Assembly: GCA_002413785.1 (NCBI GenBank) | Contig: DHXR01000082.1 | Location: 65,232-129,231 of the forward strand | Source of the DNA: Mucilaginibacter sp. UBA5151 | Lineage (GTDB): Bacteria; Bacteroidota; Bacteroidia; Sphingobacteriales; Sphingobacteriaceae | DNA length: 64,000 bases | Reading direction: 5' to 3' | Shown here: piece by piece, positions 8,204 through 16,563 of the stretch | Layout of the letters: the number at the start of each line of letters is the position of its first letter | Position numbering within the stretch: the first letter of the stretch is position 1 | Made by a program: the position numbers and the translations under genes | The notes under the pieces: generated by a model | What the model was told of the DNA's origin: nothing | The model's input: the letters and a program-made list of their open reading frames with translations, nothing else | The model's database searches: none

Positions 8204-9403
8204 ATGAGTTCAACTGTGTATGTAGCGGGTCTTGGTGTTATTTCAGCTATCGGTAATAATGTGGCAGAAAACCTTCAATCTTTTGAGCTTGAAGCGGCAG
8301 GTATCGGTGATATTTCCCTGCTGGATACCATCCACTGTAAAAAGCGGCCGGTTGCCGAAGTGAAATTGGATAATAATGAGCTGGCAGTGATAACAGGACT
8401 GCCTGCTGATACGAGCCGTACAGCTTTACTAAGCCTGGTGGCTGCAAGTGAGGCCGTAAATGATGCAGCCATACCCAACCTTGAATCTCTGCGGACGGGA
8501 TTTGTTTCGGCAAACACAGTAGGGGGGATGGACAGGAGCGAACATTTTTTTATCGACTTTGTTAAGGATAAAAAAAGAGGAAAATTAAGAAATATATTTG
8601 ATCACGAATGTGGCTGCATAACAGAGATTGTGGCCGATCAATTAGGCATCAGGGATTTTATGACCACCATTAGCACCGCCTGTTCATCATCCGCAAATGC
8701 CATTTTTTACGCAGCGCGTTTAATAAAAAATGATATGCTTGATGTTGTTATTGCCGGTGGTACAGATTCGCTTACAAAATTCACCCTCAATGGCTTTAAC
8801 ACGCTAATGATACTCGATGATGAGTTTTGTAAGCCATTTGATGAAAACAGGGAAGGCCTTAACCTTGGCGAAGGTGCGGGGTACCTTGTACTGGTTTCCG
8901 AAAAAGTGGCAAAAACTCTACTTAACAAACCATACTGCAAACTCAGCGGCTATAATAACAGCAATGACGCCTATCATCAAACAGCATCTTCGCCTGATGG
9001 TACTGGTTCATATCTTGCGATGAAGGGCGCCTTGGAAAAAAGCGGCCTGAACCCATCGGATATAGATTATATAAATTTGCATGGTACCGGTACGGCTAAT
9101 AACGATAGTGCTGAAGGGATAGCCATCAAAAGATTATTTGAACCGGATTATCCGCCAATGAGTTCAACCAAATCATTTACAGGCCATACTTTGGGCGCAT
9201 GCGGTGGCATTGAAGCCGTTTTTTCGGCCCTTGCTATTAAAAATGGAATTATTTATCCAAATCTGAGGTTTGAAACACGGATGAATGAAGTGCCATTTGA
9301 GCCCGAAAGAAAATTTTTAAAAGGGCAAAACATCCGGCACGTAATGTCAAACTCATTTGGTTTTGGCGGGAATTGTACATCACTCATATTTTCGGAGATT
9401 TAA
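8204..9403 (+). CDS. Beta-ketoacyl-ACP synthase (KAS II-like), pigment cluster
   Basis: A protein of 399 residues from the ATG at 8204; a TTG at 8189 overlaps the previous gene and is less likely. All catalytic parts are present: Cys160 in STACSSSANA, His in LHGTGTANND, His in FTGHTLGACGG, and the C-terminal SNSFGFGGNC. The typical PFDENREGLNLGEGAG segment is intact. It is the most canonical ketosynthase in the window. Followed by the chain-length-factor-like gene after 1 bp, it probably forms a KS-CLF heterodimer that makes a polyene chain (inference by analogy with aryl-polyene and type II polyketide synthases). Confidence 0.92.
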   Translation: MSSTVYVAGLGVISAIGNNVAENLQSFELEAAGIGDISLLDTIHCKKRPVAEVKLDNNELAVITGLPADTSRTALLSLVAASEAVNDAAIPNLESLRTGFVSANTVGGMDRSEHFFIDFVKDKKRGKLRNIFDHECGCITEIVADQLGIRDFMTTISTACSSSANAIFYAARLIKNDMLDVVIAGGTDSLTKFTLNGFNTLMILDDEFCKPFDENREGLNLGEGAGYLVLVSEKVAKTLLNKPYCKLSGYNNSNDAYHQTASSPDGTGSYLAMKGALEKSGLNPSDIDYINLHGTGTANNDSAEGIAIKRLFEPDYPPMSSTKSFTGHTLGACGGIEAVFSALAIKNGIIYPNLRFETRMNEVPFEPERKFLKGQNIRHVMSNSFGFGGNCTSLIFSEI

Positions 9404-9404
9404 A

Positions 9405-10469
9405 ATGAAAATATATATCCGCTCCTCCGCCTGCATATCTGCGCAAAATACTTTTGAGATTGAAGGTTTTTTAACAGACGTGGTAACATATCATGGAACG
9501 CGCTTAAAGACCATCGAACCCGACTATAAAGCGTTTATCGACCCTAAATTGCTCCGGCGGATGAGTCATGTCCTTAAAATGGGCGTGGCAGCGGCAATGC
9601 AATGTTTAAAACAGGGCAATACTGAAATGCCCGGCGCCATTATAACGGGTACAGCCCACGGTTGTATTGATGATACGGTGGATTTTCTAACACAGATAAT
9701 TGAACAGAACGAAGAGTTATTATCGCCGACGTCTTTCATACAGTCGACCCATAATACAGTGGGTTCCCAAATCGCTTTAATGCTCAAATGCCATCAATAC
9801 AATACTACTTTTGTACATAAAGGCGCTTCGTTTGAAAACGCATTACTTGATGCTGTACTGCTGTTAAAGGAAAATGAAGCGGATAATGTATTGGTTGGGG
9901 GGATAGATGAAATGAACGATGCCAGCTTTGCCATATTAAACCGTCTTGGTCTTTACAAACGCTGGCCGGTTTCAAATCTGGATTTGTATGCAACCAAAAC
10001 AAGAGGAAGCATGGGAGGCGAAGGGACAGCATTCTTTTTGTTAACCGATCAGGCTTCAGCAAATAACCTTGCTGAACTGAGGGGGGTGAAAACCATTTAT
10101 AAACCAATAAACCCCGAAGATATGGAGAAGAGAGTAATTTCATTCCTTGCAGAAAACTCATCAAATATAGAAGATATAGACCTGGTAATAACCGGCAGAA
10201 GCGGCGATACATGGCATGATGAAGTATATGAGCAAATAAACCAATCCCTGTTTAAGCATACAGGCCTTGCCAACTATAAACATCTGAGCGGCGAGTATCC
10301 AACCTCTACGGCATTTGCTTTGTGGCTGGCCTCAAATATCATTAAAAACAAGGTAGTGCCGGAAACTGTTGTAGAAAGAAGGGGTAAAGAAACCAGTCCC
10401 AAAACAATACTGATCTATAACCATTATCAAAAAAAATATCATTCTTTAATTTTGGTTTCGGCTATATAG
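9405..10469 (+). CDS. Ketosynthase-like chain-length factor
   Basis: A protein of 354 residues from the ATG at 9405, which directly follows the stop of the preceding ketosynthase. The fold follows a ketosynthase (TSFIQSTHNTVGSQIAL, then VGGIDEMNDASFAILN). The nucleophile position aligned with TAC-SSS reads HKG-ASF, so Cys is replaced by Gly140. The His motifs are also absent or changed. This is the pattern of a chain-length factor or ApeC-like subunit, which dimerises with the active ketosynthase and shapes product length. It ends the pigment series; a strong bidirectional terminator follows. Confidence 0.8.
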   Translation: MKIYIRSSACISAQNTFEIEGFLTDVVTYHGTRLKTIEPDYKAFIDPKLLRRMSHVLKMGVAAAMQCLKQGNTEMPGAIITGTAHGCIDDTVDFLTQIIEQNEELLSPTSFIQSTHNTVGSQIALMLKCHQYNTTFVHKGASFENALLDAVLLLKENEADNVLVGGIDEMNDASFAILNRLGLYKRWPVSNLDLYATKTRGSMGGEGTAFFLLTDQASANNLAELRGVKTIYKPINPEDMEKRVISFLAENSSNIEDIDLVITGRSGDTWHDEVYEQINQSLFKHTGLANYKHLSGEYPTSTAFALWLASNIIKNKVVPETVVERRGKETSPKTILIYNHYQKKYHSLILVSAI

Positions 10470-10500
10470 TTTCACTGATCGGCAGGATAAATTGCGTTGT

Positions 10501-10546
10501 CAACAAAAAAGTCTTTTTTTTTAATAAAAAAAAGACTTTTTTGTTG
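10501..10546. terminator. Bidirectional terminator between convergent genes
   Basis: A perfect 21-bp stem (10501-10521 and 10526-10546) with a 4-nt loop. The arms contain runs of A and T, so a U-tract follows the hairpin on both strands. It lies between the pigment cluster and the minus-strand SGNH lipoprotein gene. Confidence 0.85.
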
Positions 10547-10568
10547 CTGAAATTTATTTCGACTCAAA

Positions 10569-11903
10569 TTACGGGAATAATAGCCCTGTATATCCTGCTA
10601 TATTAGCCAGCGGGATATTTGAACCATATTTTGCGTTTATGGCTTTAATAAATTCGTTGGCAACTATCGCATAACCACGCGGGGTTAGGTGAACGCCGTC
10701 AAGCGAAAATATACCGCCGGTAACAAAAGCGGAATTAAAGCCAATGCCGTCTTCCATCAATCCATACTTTTGAACATTGTTAAGAAAAGTGTAAGCATCA
10801 AAAACGGCAAGGCCATTTGCTGCTGCCACTGATTTAATAGTGCTGTTGTATGACAATACGTGCTCACGTACCAGTGCAACTTCATTGACGTCAAGCACAT
10901 ACTGGTTATCAATAGGTGTAACAGGTGTTAAGCCATAAGGCAAAGGTCCGTAAGGGGTGTTAACAGGCTTCCCGACCATACTGGTTGGGAATGTCAGAAC
11001 GATCAGGTCACTTGCGGTAGCGAGCCTTGGCGCATAAGTTGTACCGGAAACCAATGCGTTGATATATATGCCTTTAACAGAGGGGGCCTGTTTTTGTACT
11101 CCCGCTACAATAGCGCCCACAGTTACTGTATTAAAGTATGGTATTGAAGTAACATCAGGAACGGTAGCAACAACCCCTTTTGGACTAACGCCATTTGCGT
11201 TTTTGGCTGTTAAGGTGCTTATTAAATAATTATCCAGTTGTGCAAAAAGGGTTTCGTCGGTCAGTACATCGCCGGCGCCACCTGATACTGCATACAATAA
11301 GGCGTCGTTATTACCCAGCCAGTTTGAAAAGAAGGTAAATGGTTTGGCGGTTACAAAAGCAAGGTAGGGTGTGTTGTTTGTAGGTGCATCATTAGGAAGC
11401 AGCCTTTCATAAAACCCGTTTAAATTACCCAACGGCGCGTAAGTGATCTGTTCTAATTTGAGGCCCGGTACACCGTAATTTTCAATATCGCCGCTGAATT
11501 TGGTGTACAAAATTACGTTGCCAAAACCAGGTACGGTATATTGTCCCCTTACCGCAAGGTTAGTGGTAACGGGGGTGATGATCGGGGTGCCGTCGGCATT
11601 AAACCCGGTGATTTGTACGTACCCAGACCCATTAGCCTGTGCACTGCTGAACAAAGGCTGATTAAATACGCCGCCGCCAACTGATTGCATTTGTTGAGCA
11701 ATTATTGATGGATAAGAGTTTTGTTGTCCCTGCAGGTAAAGCCCGCCATTGGAATAGCCGGCTGTTAAAGAATTGCCGATGGAAATGTATCGCGAAAAAT
11801 CAACGCTCCCATGCGTAGGCTTTGGGGTCTTAATTTCTGGTTTGCAGGCGGTTATTAATAATAAGCCTGCAATGATATATAGGTGTTGTTTTAAAAATTT
11901 CAT
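10569..11903 (-). CDS. SGNH/GDSL-family lipoprotein hydrolase
   Basis: A protein of 444 residues with a lipoprotein signal (LLLITAC, lipid-carrying Cys20). The SGNH nucleophile block ISIGNSLTAGY places the likely Ser at 45. Block III is seen as WLGNNDALLY, and the C-terminal DGVHLTPRGY supplies the Asp and His. These enzymes hydrolyse esters or lipids at the cell surface. It follows the FadL-type channel gene by 18 bp, so the pair forms one minus-strand operon. A logical role is to release fatty acids from lipid esters for uptake by that channel, in line with the beta-oxidation genes across the AraC gene (inference). Confidence 0.88.
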   Translation of the reverse strand: MKFLKQHLYIIAGLLLITACKPEIKTPKPTHGSVDFSRYISIGNSLTAGYSNGGLYLQGQQNSYPSIIAQQMQSVGGGVFNQPLFSSAQANGSGYVQITGFNADGTPIITPVTTNLAVRGQYTVPGFGNVILYTKFSGDIENYGVPGLKLEQITYAPLGNLNGFYERLLPNDAPTNNTPYLAFVTAKPFTFFSNWLGNNDALLYAVSGGAGDVLTDETLFAQLDNYLISTLTAKNANGVSPKGVVATVPDVTSIPYFNTVTVGAIVAGVQKQAPSVKGIYINALVSGTTYAPRLATASDLIVLTFPTSMVGKPVNTPYGPLPYGLTPVTPIDNQYVLDVNEVALVREHVLSYNSTIKSVAAANGLAVFDAYTFLNNVQKYGLMEDGIGFNSAFVTGGIFSLDGVHLTPRGYAIVANEFIKAINAKYGSNIPLANIAGYTGLLFP

Positions 11904-11921
11904 CTGCTTAAATATTAAATT

Positions 11922-13145
11922 TTACCAGTGATAAGATAATGAAATACCGGGGATATAAACATTTGTTTCAAATGTGCCCGATAACTGCGATTGAATGTTT
12001 GTTTGTGTACGCGGCATCAGGTGTTCAAACTCAAACGATGCATCAAGGTTAAGGTGGTTAGCTAATTTGTAGCCAATACCTCCGGTAACAAAAACTCGGT
12101 TGGCATCGGGGGCCTCTGGTGTAACATAACCGTCTGCAACGGCTGTTGAGGCATAACCACCGCCAAAGCGCAGGGCAAATGTATCCGAATATTTGTACTG
12201 TGCGCCGGCCCTCAGGCTGGCGGCAGCCTTGTAGTTGCGCGCTGAAATACTGTTCTGTAAAACCGGGGTCGTTTTACCGTAATCAAACTCCAGTGCCTTA
12301 TATACGTCCCAGCTAACAACGTTGAGATCAAAAGCTAAAGTCCATTTCTTTGAAGGGTAGATACCTATACCTATAGAATTTGTTGCCGGCAATGGTATGC
12401 TGGCGTTAAAGGTATTAGGCTGCGGGAAATAGCCCTGCATTGAAAGCGGGACATTAAAAATAGCATTCCCGTTGCTGATGGTAGTGGTTACCTGCGAACG
12501 GTGTGTAATACCCACAGTTACACCTGATGCGATTTTTATATATATACCCGCATTCCAGCCGTACCCTTTACCGTTGCCTTTTAATTCGGCCTGTCCGGAT
12601 TGCCCGGCCTGGTTGGTTAAAGGGATGCCCTGGGTAAGGTCAACACTGCCCATGTTGTAAACAAAGCCCGCCCCAATGCTTAAAAAGTCGGTTATTTTAA
12701 CACTTAACGTTGGTTGAAAGTATATGGCCTTCAGGTCAAGACTTTCCAGAACGTATTTACCCTGCCAGTTGTTGCCCCAGTCGACTAAACCGCCGAATGG
12801 GGTATAAACACCCAGGCCAAGTTTCCACCGGGCAGCTTTTGGGCCCCATACGCCATAAAAAGTAAACGGCGTGGCAACTTTGTCAGCAGTATAATACTGT
12901 GCTGACGTTCCGGAAGGATTAAAATCGGATTTAAACAACAGCGGGCTGATCCCGCCCTGAATGTAGTTTTCGGGAAGCATGGCGACTGCTCCCGGGTTGA
13001 AAAATACAGATGCACCATCCAGTAAAGTTCCGGTGCCGGTATGGCCCATGCCAATTTGCTTTTCGCCTTCAAGGTTCACCTGGAAACCTTGCGAAAAGGT
13101 ACATACAGGCAATGCCAACCACAGTAGGAGTAATAGTTTTCTCAT
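11922..13145 (-). CDS. FadL/OMPP1-type outer-membrane fatty-acid channel
   Basis: A protein of 407 residues with a cleavable signal peptide (to about residue 18, CTFSQ). The mature start GFQVNLEGEKQIGMGHTGTG and the NPGAVAMLPEN motif near residue 52 are typical of the OMPP1/FadL/TodX family. The rest is an alternating beta-barrel pattern that ends in an aromatic residue (SLSYHW), the usual outer-membrane insertion signal. These barrels import long-chain fatty acids or other hydrophobic compounds. It is the first gene of the minus-strand operon, and its promoter region carries the 28-bp element shared with the acyl-CoA dehydrogenase gene. Confidence 0.9.
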   Translation of the reverse strand: MRKLLLLLWLALPVCTFSQGFQVNLEGEKQIGMGHTGTGTLLDGASVFFNPGAVAMLPENYIQGGISPLLFKSDFNPSGTSAQYYTADKVATPFTFYGVWGPKAARWKLGLGVYTPFGGLVDWGNNWQGKYVLESLDLKAIYFQPTLSVKITDFLSIGAGFVYNMGSVDLTQGIPLTNQAGQSGQAELKGNGKGYGWNAGIYIKIASGVTVGITHRSQVTTTISNGNAIFNVPLSMQGYFPQPNTFNASIPLPATNSIGIGIYPSKKWTLAFDLNVVSWDVYKALEFDYGKTTPVLQNSISARNYKAAASLRAGAQYKYSDTFALRFGGGYASTAVADGYVTPEAPDANRVFVTGGIGYKLANHLNLDASFEFEHLMPRTQTNIQSQLSGTFETNVYIPGISLSYHW

Positions 13146-13209
13146 AAGATATAAATTGGTTTATAAACAGGCCGTTGTAAATTTTTTACAATCCACACCT
13201 ATCACGGAA

Positions 13210-13217
13210 TAAAATTA
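13210..13217 (-). promoter_or_regulatory. Putative -7 box (TAATTTTA) of the FadL operon
   Basis: Read on the minus strand, TAATTTTA resembles the TAnnTTTG -7 consensus. It lies 29 nt beyond the 28-bp element and about 65 nt before the ATG. The same octamer lies 30 nt beyond the other copy of the element, which makes a chance match less likely. No -33 box is evident, as expected for an activator-dependent promoter. Confidence 0.5.
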
Positions 13218-13246
13218 GTTTGGTTTGAAAGGAAAAAAAGGGCTAT

Positions 13247-13274
13247 AATGCGGAGATATTAGTCAAAAAGTCGG
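13247..13274 (-). promoter_or_regulatory. 28-bp operator-like element, left copy
   Basis: Read toward the FadL gene it starts CCGACTTTTTGACT and ends CTCCGCATT. It is an exact 28-bp match, in inverted orientation, to 14423-14450. Within it CCG recurs 21 bp apart, about two helical turns, which would suit two half-sites of an AraC-type dimer. The position, 101 bp before the FadL ATG, and the same downstream layout at the other copy point to a shared binding site, probably for the AraC-type protein encoded between them. Confidence 0.65.
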
Positions 13275-13287
13275 AATTGGTGAGTTT

Positions 13288-13364
13288 TGATTAAGTTGAT
13301 TGGGTTAGATTGAGTTTCAGTGATCTTTTAACTTGGTCAACTACTCACCTAATCAACTTAATCA
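13288..13364 (+). repeat. Imperfect hairpin in the leader of the AraC gene
   Basis: The arms 13288-13308 (TGATTAAGTTGATTGGGTTAG) and 13344-13364 are complementary except for a few positions. Similar GGTTGATTAGGTT wording recurs just after the gene (about 14293-14322). It ends 40 bp before the AraC ATG, so it could fold in the mRNA leader, or it could simply be a low-complexity dispersed repeat. Confidence 0.45.
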
Positions 13365-13404
13365 ACCATTCGCTAATTCAATAATTAATCATATATTGGA
13401 AGGC

Positions 13405-14292
13405 ATGAACAGGAAAATCGGACAACTAAGCCTATCAAAGTTTGCAGACCTTTATGCCGACAAACTGGCCGGCGCTGATTTTTTTGTCGCAGATGAAAAA
13501 CAATTGTTGAGTTTAAGCGAATATCCCTACCGTTCAGATGGTTATATCATTGGTATATGCACCCGCGGCTCTGCGCAGGTTGAGGTGAACCTGCAGGTTT
13601 ATGAGGCAAGGCCCGATGCCATGTTGCTGGCAACACCATTCCATGTTTTAAGGATATATGATAGCAGCAACGATTTTTTATGCAGGTTTATAGTTTTTAG
13701 CAAGGCTTTTTTAACCGAAAATAGTGTCAACAGCCATTTCCTGGAGACATTCATCTATTTTAAAAGTGCATCTATCCCGGTAATTTACCTGGATAGCCCG
13801 GATGCCAAAATAATGCTCGAAATTTATTTACTCCTGCAGCAAAAGCTGGAGCGCGAAGCCCATCCTTATCGTGTGGAGATATCAAGGAGTATATTGACCA
13901 CCCTGCTTTATGAAATGCAGTCAATTTACGAAAAGCAACACTTAATTATAAAAGGCAAACAAACACGTAAACAGGAACTGAATGTGCTTTTCCAGGAACT
14001 GATTTTCCATCATTATAAAGAACACCGCAATGTGCAGTATTATGCAGATGCGCTTTATGTATCGCCCAAACACCTTACCGAAACTATTAAGGAAGTAACA
14101 GGCCGCACTGCCGGCGAGTGGATAGATGACGCAGTAATTCTGGAAGCCAAAGTATTATTGAGGAACCATGAAATCAGCATCGCCCGGGTAGCCGAAGCCA
14201 TACATTTCCCCGACCAATCATCGTTTGGCAAGTATTTTAAAAAGCATGCAGGGCTGTCTCCGTCAGATTACAGAACGGTATCGGCGCATTGA
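13405..14292 (+). CDS. AraC-family transcriptional regulator of the fatty-acid genes (proposed)
   Basis: A protein of 295 residues from the ATG at 13405; the longer frame starts with TTG inside the hairpin and is rejected. The N-terminal ~170 residues form a sensor part with a cupin-like pattern. The C terminus is a double helix-turn-helix of the AraC type: VQYYADALYVSPKHLTETIK as the first unit, and ISIARVAEAIHFPDQSSFGKYFKKHAGLSPSDYR-type wording for the second. It lies between two opposed operons for fatty-acid uptake and beta-oxidation, and each has a copy of the same 28-bp element in its promoter. That makes it the natural candidate to bind these sites, probably in response to a fatty acid or acyl-CoA (inference). 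Confidence 0.88.
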   Translation: MNRKIGQLSLSKFADLYADKLAGADFFVADEKQLLSLSEYPYRSDGYIIGICTRGSAQVEVNLQVYEARPDAMLLATPFHVLRIYDSSNDFLCRFIVFSKAFLTENSVNSHFLETFIYFKSASIPVIYLDSPDAKIMLEIYLLLQQKLEREAHPYRVEISRSILTTLLYEMQSIYEKQHLIIKGKQTRKQELNVLFQELIFHHYKEHRNVQYYADALYVSPKHLTETIKEVTGRTAGEWIDDAVILEAKVLLRNHEISIARVAEAIHFPDQSSFGKYFKKHAGLSPSDYRTVSAH

Positions 14293-14343
14293 GGTGGTTG
14301 GTGAGTGGTTGATTAGGTTGGGGAAAGTTGTAAAGGTTGTAAG

Positions 14344-14404
14344 AGTTGTAAAGGTTGTAGTGGTTAAGCCTTATTTTAACCCTTACAACCATTACAACTT
14401 TTTT
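14344..14404 (+). terminator. Terminator of the AraC gene
   Basis: A 24-bp stem with only a few mismatches (14344-14367 and 14376-14399), an 8-nt loop and a following T run. The left arm is part of a tandem GTTGTAAAG-like low-complexity repeat (about 14325-14360). Confidence 0.6.
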
Positions 14405-14422
14405 AACTTAAACTACCAATAA

Positions 14423-14450
14423 CCGACTTTTTGACTAATATCTCCGCATT
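14423..14450 (+). promoter_or_regulatory. 28-bp operator-like element, right copy
   Basis: An exact inverted match to 13247-13274. It lies 120 bp before the ATG of the acyl-CoA dehydrogenase and 30 nt before a TAATTTTA box (14481-14488). Orientation and spacing relative to the downstream gene are the same as at the FadL operon. It is the probable shared operator of the beta-oxidation regulon. Confidence 0.65.
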
Positions 14451-14480
14451 GCAGACCTTCCATTGATATTATATCGCTTA

Positions 14481-14488
14481 TAATTTTA
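14481..14488 (+). promoter_or_regulatory. Putative -7 box (TAATTTTA) of the beta-oxidation operon
   Basis: The same octamer as at 13217-13210 on the minus strand, and at the same distance from the 28-bp element. It resembles the TAnnTTTG box. The predicted leader to the dehydrogenase ATG is about 75 nt. Confidence 0.5.
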
Positions 14489-14570
14489 CCCCTGATTATA
14501 AAACCAGAATTGCTACCGGCAAAATTCTTTTTTTTTTAGAATTTTAAGATTACACATTAAATATTTATTT

Positions 14571-16367
14571 ATGAATGCCACAGAATCTGTAAAAGCGATA
14601 AAAGGGGGCGAGTTTCTGATCAGGGAAACTGCCGCCGAAAGCGTTTTTATCCCCGAAGAATGGAACGAAGAGCAATTGATGATTGCTGAAACATGTACAA
14701 ACTTTCTTGCACAGCACGTAACTCCAAATTTAAGCCGTATTGATGAACAGGAGGCTGGTTTGATGCCGCACCTGATGAATGAAGCCGGCGAATTGGGGTT
14801 ATTGGGTATATCTGTACCCGAAGAATACGGCGGCTTTGGTAAAGATTTTAAAACATCGATGCTTGTTGCCGAAAAATTAGGAGGCGGGCATTCATTTTCG
14901 GTAGCGTTTTCAGCACATACCGGTATTGGTACTTTGCCTATCCTGTATTATGGCAATGCTGCGCAAAAGGAAAAGTATATCCCCAAATTAGCCAGCGGCG
15001 AATGGAAAGGCGCTTATTGCCTTACCGAACCCAGCTCCGGGTCGGATGCTAATTCGGGTAAAGCAAGGGCAAAGTTATCTGCCGATGGGAAATATTACCT
15101 CATCACCGGGCAAAAAATGTGGATCACTAATGCTGGTTTTGCCGATATATTTACCGTTTTCGCTAAAATTGATGACGATGAAAACCTGAGCGCGTTTATT
15201 GTTGAAAAGGGTTTTGAAGGGCTTACCCTCAATACCGAAGAACATAAAATGGGTATTAAAGGGAGCTCGACCCGGCAGGTATTTTTTAACGATTGTAAAG
15301 TGCCGGTGGAAAACCTGCTGTCTGAACGTCAGAACGGCTTTAAGATTGCGGTAAACATATTAAATATAGGCCGTATGAAACTGGGTGGTGGTACCGTCGG
15401 CGCCTGTAAGGAGGTAATCACCTCATCGGTTGGTTATGCAAATGAACGCGAACAGTTTGGCCGCCCGATTTCAAAATATGGTGCTATACGCCATAAACTT
15501 GCGCAGCAGGCTATTCTTACTTACGCTTCGGAATCGGCAGTTTACAGGGCCAGTCAAAATATGGAGGAAGCCACTGAACTATTACTTGAATCGGGTGTTG
15601 ATGCGGCAAAGGCGAAGCTAAAGGGAATTGAACAGTTTGCCATCGAAGCGGCGATAATTAAAGTACATGCCTCCGAAGCATTGGATTTTGTGGTTGATGA
15701 AGGTGTGCAGATCTACGGCGGTATGGGTTATAGCGCTGAAGCGCCGATGGACCGGGCTTACCGTGACTCAAGGATCAACCGGATATTTGAAGGTACCAAT
15801 GAAATTAACAGGATGTTAACCGTTGACATGATGCTTAAACGAGCCATGAAGGGAGAGCTTGATTTGATGGGGCCCGCTCAAAAAGTGGCCGGGGAACTGG
15901 TAAGTATCCCTGATTTTGGTGGTACTGAAGAAGCAGGGCTGTTTACAAAAGAGAAAAAATACATCGCCAATTTCAAAAAGGCTATATTAATGGTTGCTGG
16001 CGCAGCGGTTCAAAAGCTAATGACACAGCTAAGTAAGGAACAGGAAGTACTGATGAACCTGGCCGATATGCTGATTGAACTTTATGTAAGCGAATCTCTG
16101 CAGCTTAGGGTAGAGAAATTAGTAAACCTGAAAGGTGAAGAAGCATGCAAAGAACAACTCGACATCATGCGTGTTTACATCAACGATGCAGCGGAAATGA
16201 TTGCAAAAGCAGGGAAAGAAGCTTTAAATACCTTTGCGGAAAGCGATGAGAAAAGGATGATGCTGATGGGGCTTAAACGTTTCACAAAAACCGAAGACAT
16301 CAATACCACGCAGTGCAGAAGAAATATTGCTGCTAAATTGATTGCTGAAAACAAATACTGTTTTTAG
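14571..16367 (+). CDS. fadE: Acyl-CoA dehydrogenase with C-terminal extension
   Basis: A protein of 598 residues, longer than short-chain dehydrogenases (about 380) and close in layout to the VLCAD/ACAD9 type. Seen in order: the N-terminal helical domain; CLTEPSSGSDA at the flavin site; the KMWITNAGFAD strand; REQFGRPISKYGAIRHKLA; then IYGGMGYS and IFEGTNEINR, where Glu407 is the expected catalytic base. A helical C-terminal extension of about 180 residues follows. It removes two hydrogens from acyl-CoA and passes electrons to the electron-transfer flavoprotein encoded downstream. It is the first gene of the right arm of the regulon, and a 195-bp gap with a repeat separates it from etfB. Confidence 0.93.
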   Translation: MNATESVKAIKGGEFLIRETAAESVFIPEEWNEEQLMIAETCTNFLAQHVTPNLSRIDEQEAGLMPHLMNEAGELGLLGISVPEEYGGFGKDFKTSMLVAEKLGGGHSFSVAFSAHTGIGTLPILYYGNAAQKEKYIPKLASGEWKGAYCLTEPSSGSDANSGKARAKLSADGKYYLITGQKMWITNAGFADIFTVFAKIDDDENLSAFIVEKGFEGLTLNTEEHKMGIKGSSTRQVFFNDCKVPVENLLSERQNGFKIAVNILNIGRMKLGGGTVGACKEVITSSVGYANEREQFGRPISKYGAIRHKLAQQAILTYASESAVYRASQNMEEATELLLESGVDAAKAKLKGIEQFAIEAAIIKVHASEALDFVVDEGVQIYGGMGYSAEAPMDRAYRDSRINRIFEGTNEINRMLTVDMMLKRAMKGELDLMGPAQKVAGELVSIPDFGGTEEAGLFTKEKKYIANFKKAILMVAGAAVQKLMTQLSKEQEVLMNLADMLIELYVSESLQLRVEKLVNLKGEEACKEQLDIMRVYINDAAEMIAKAGKEALNTFAESDEKRMMLMGLKRFTKTEDINTTQCRRNIAAKLIAENKYCF

Positions 16368-16391
16368 TTCAAGCCTCAAATGCGACAATAA

Positions 16392-16539
16392 TACCTTGTA
16401 TGGGTAACCCGTTTGTAGAAAAATAAGGAAAGAGTTTTACCCCGTCAGGGGTTACCCTTTGCAAAGGGTAACCCCTGACGGGGCAAAAAAAGATGATTTA
16501 TATAATTCTACAAACAGATAGCCCGCCATTTGGCGGGGC
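16392..16539. repeat. Nested-palindrome repeat, family A copy 3, with a perfect 44-bp palindrome
   Basis: The outer ends are a TACC..GGTA palindrome with GGGTAACCCGTTTGTAG (16392-16417), and CTACAAACAGATAGCC followed by GCCCGCCATTTGGCGGGGC (ends 16539). The middle is a loopless perfect palindrome of 44 bp (16440-16483, centre TTTGCAAA) that itself reuses the CCCC....GGGGTTACCC wording of the outer arms. It fills the gap between the acyl-CoA dehydrogenase and etfB genes of one operon, so it could weaken read-through or set mRNA ends. Confidence 0.85.
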
Positions 16540-16563
16540 ATAAACAATTTAAAAAAAACCTAT

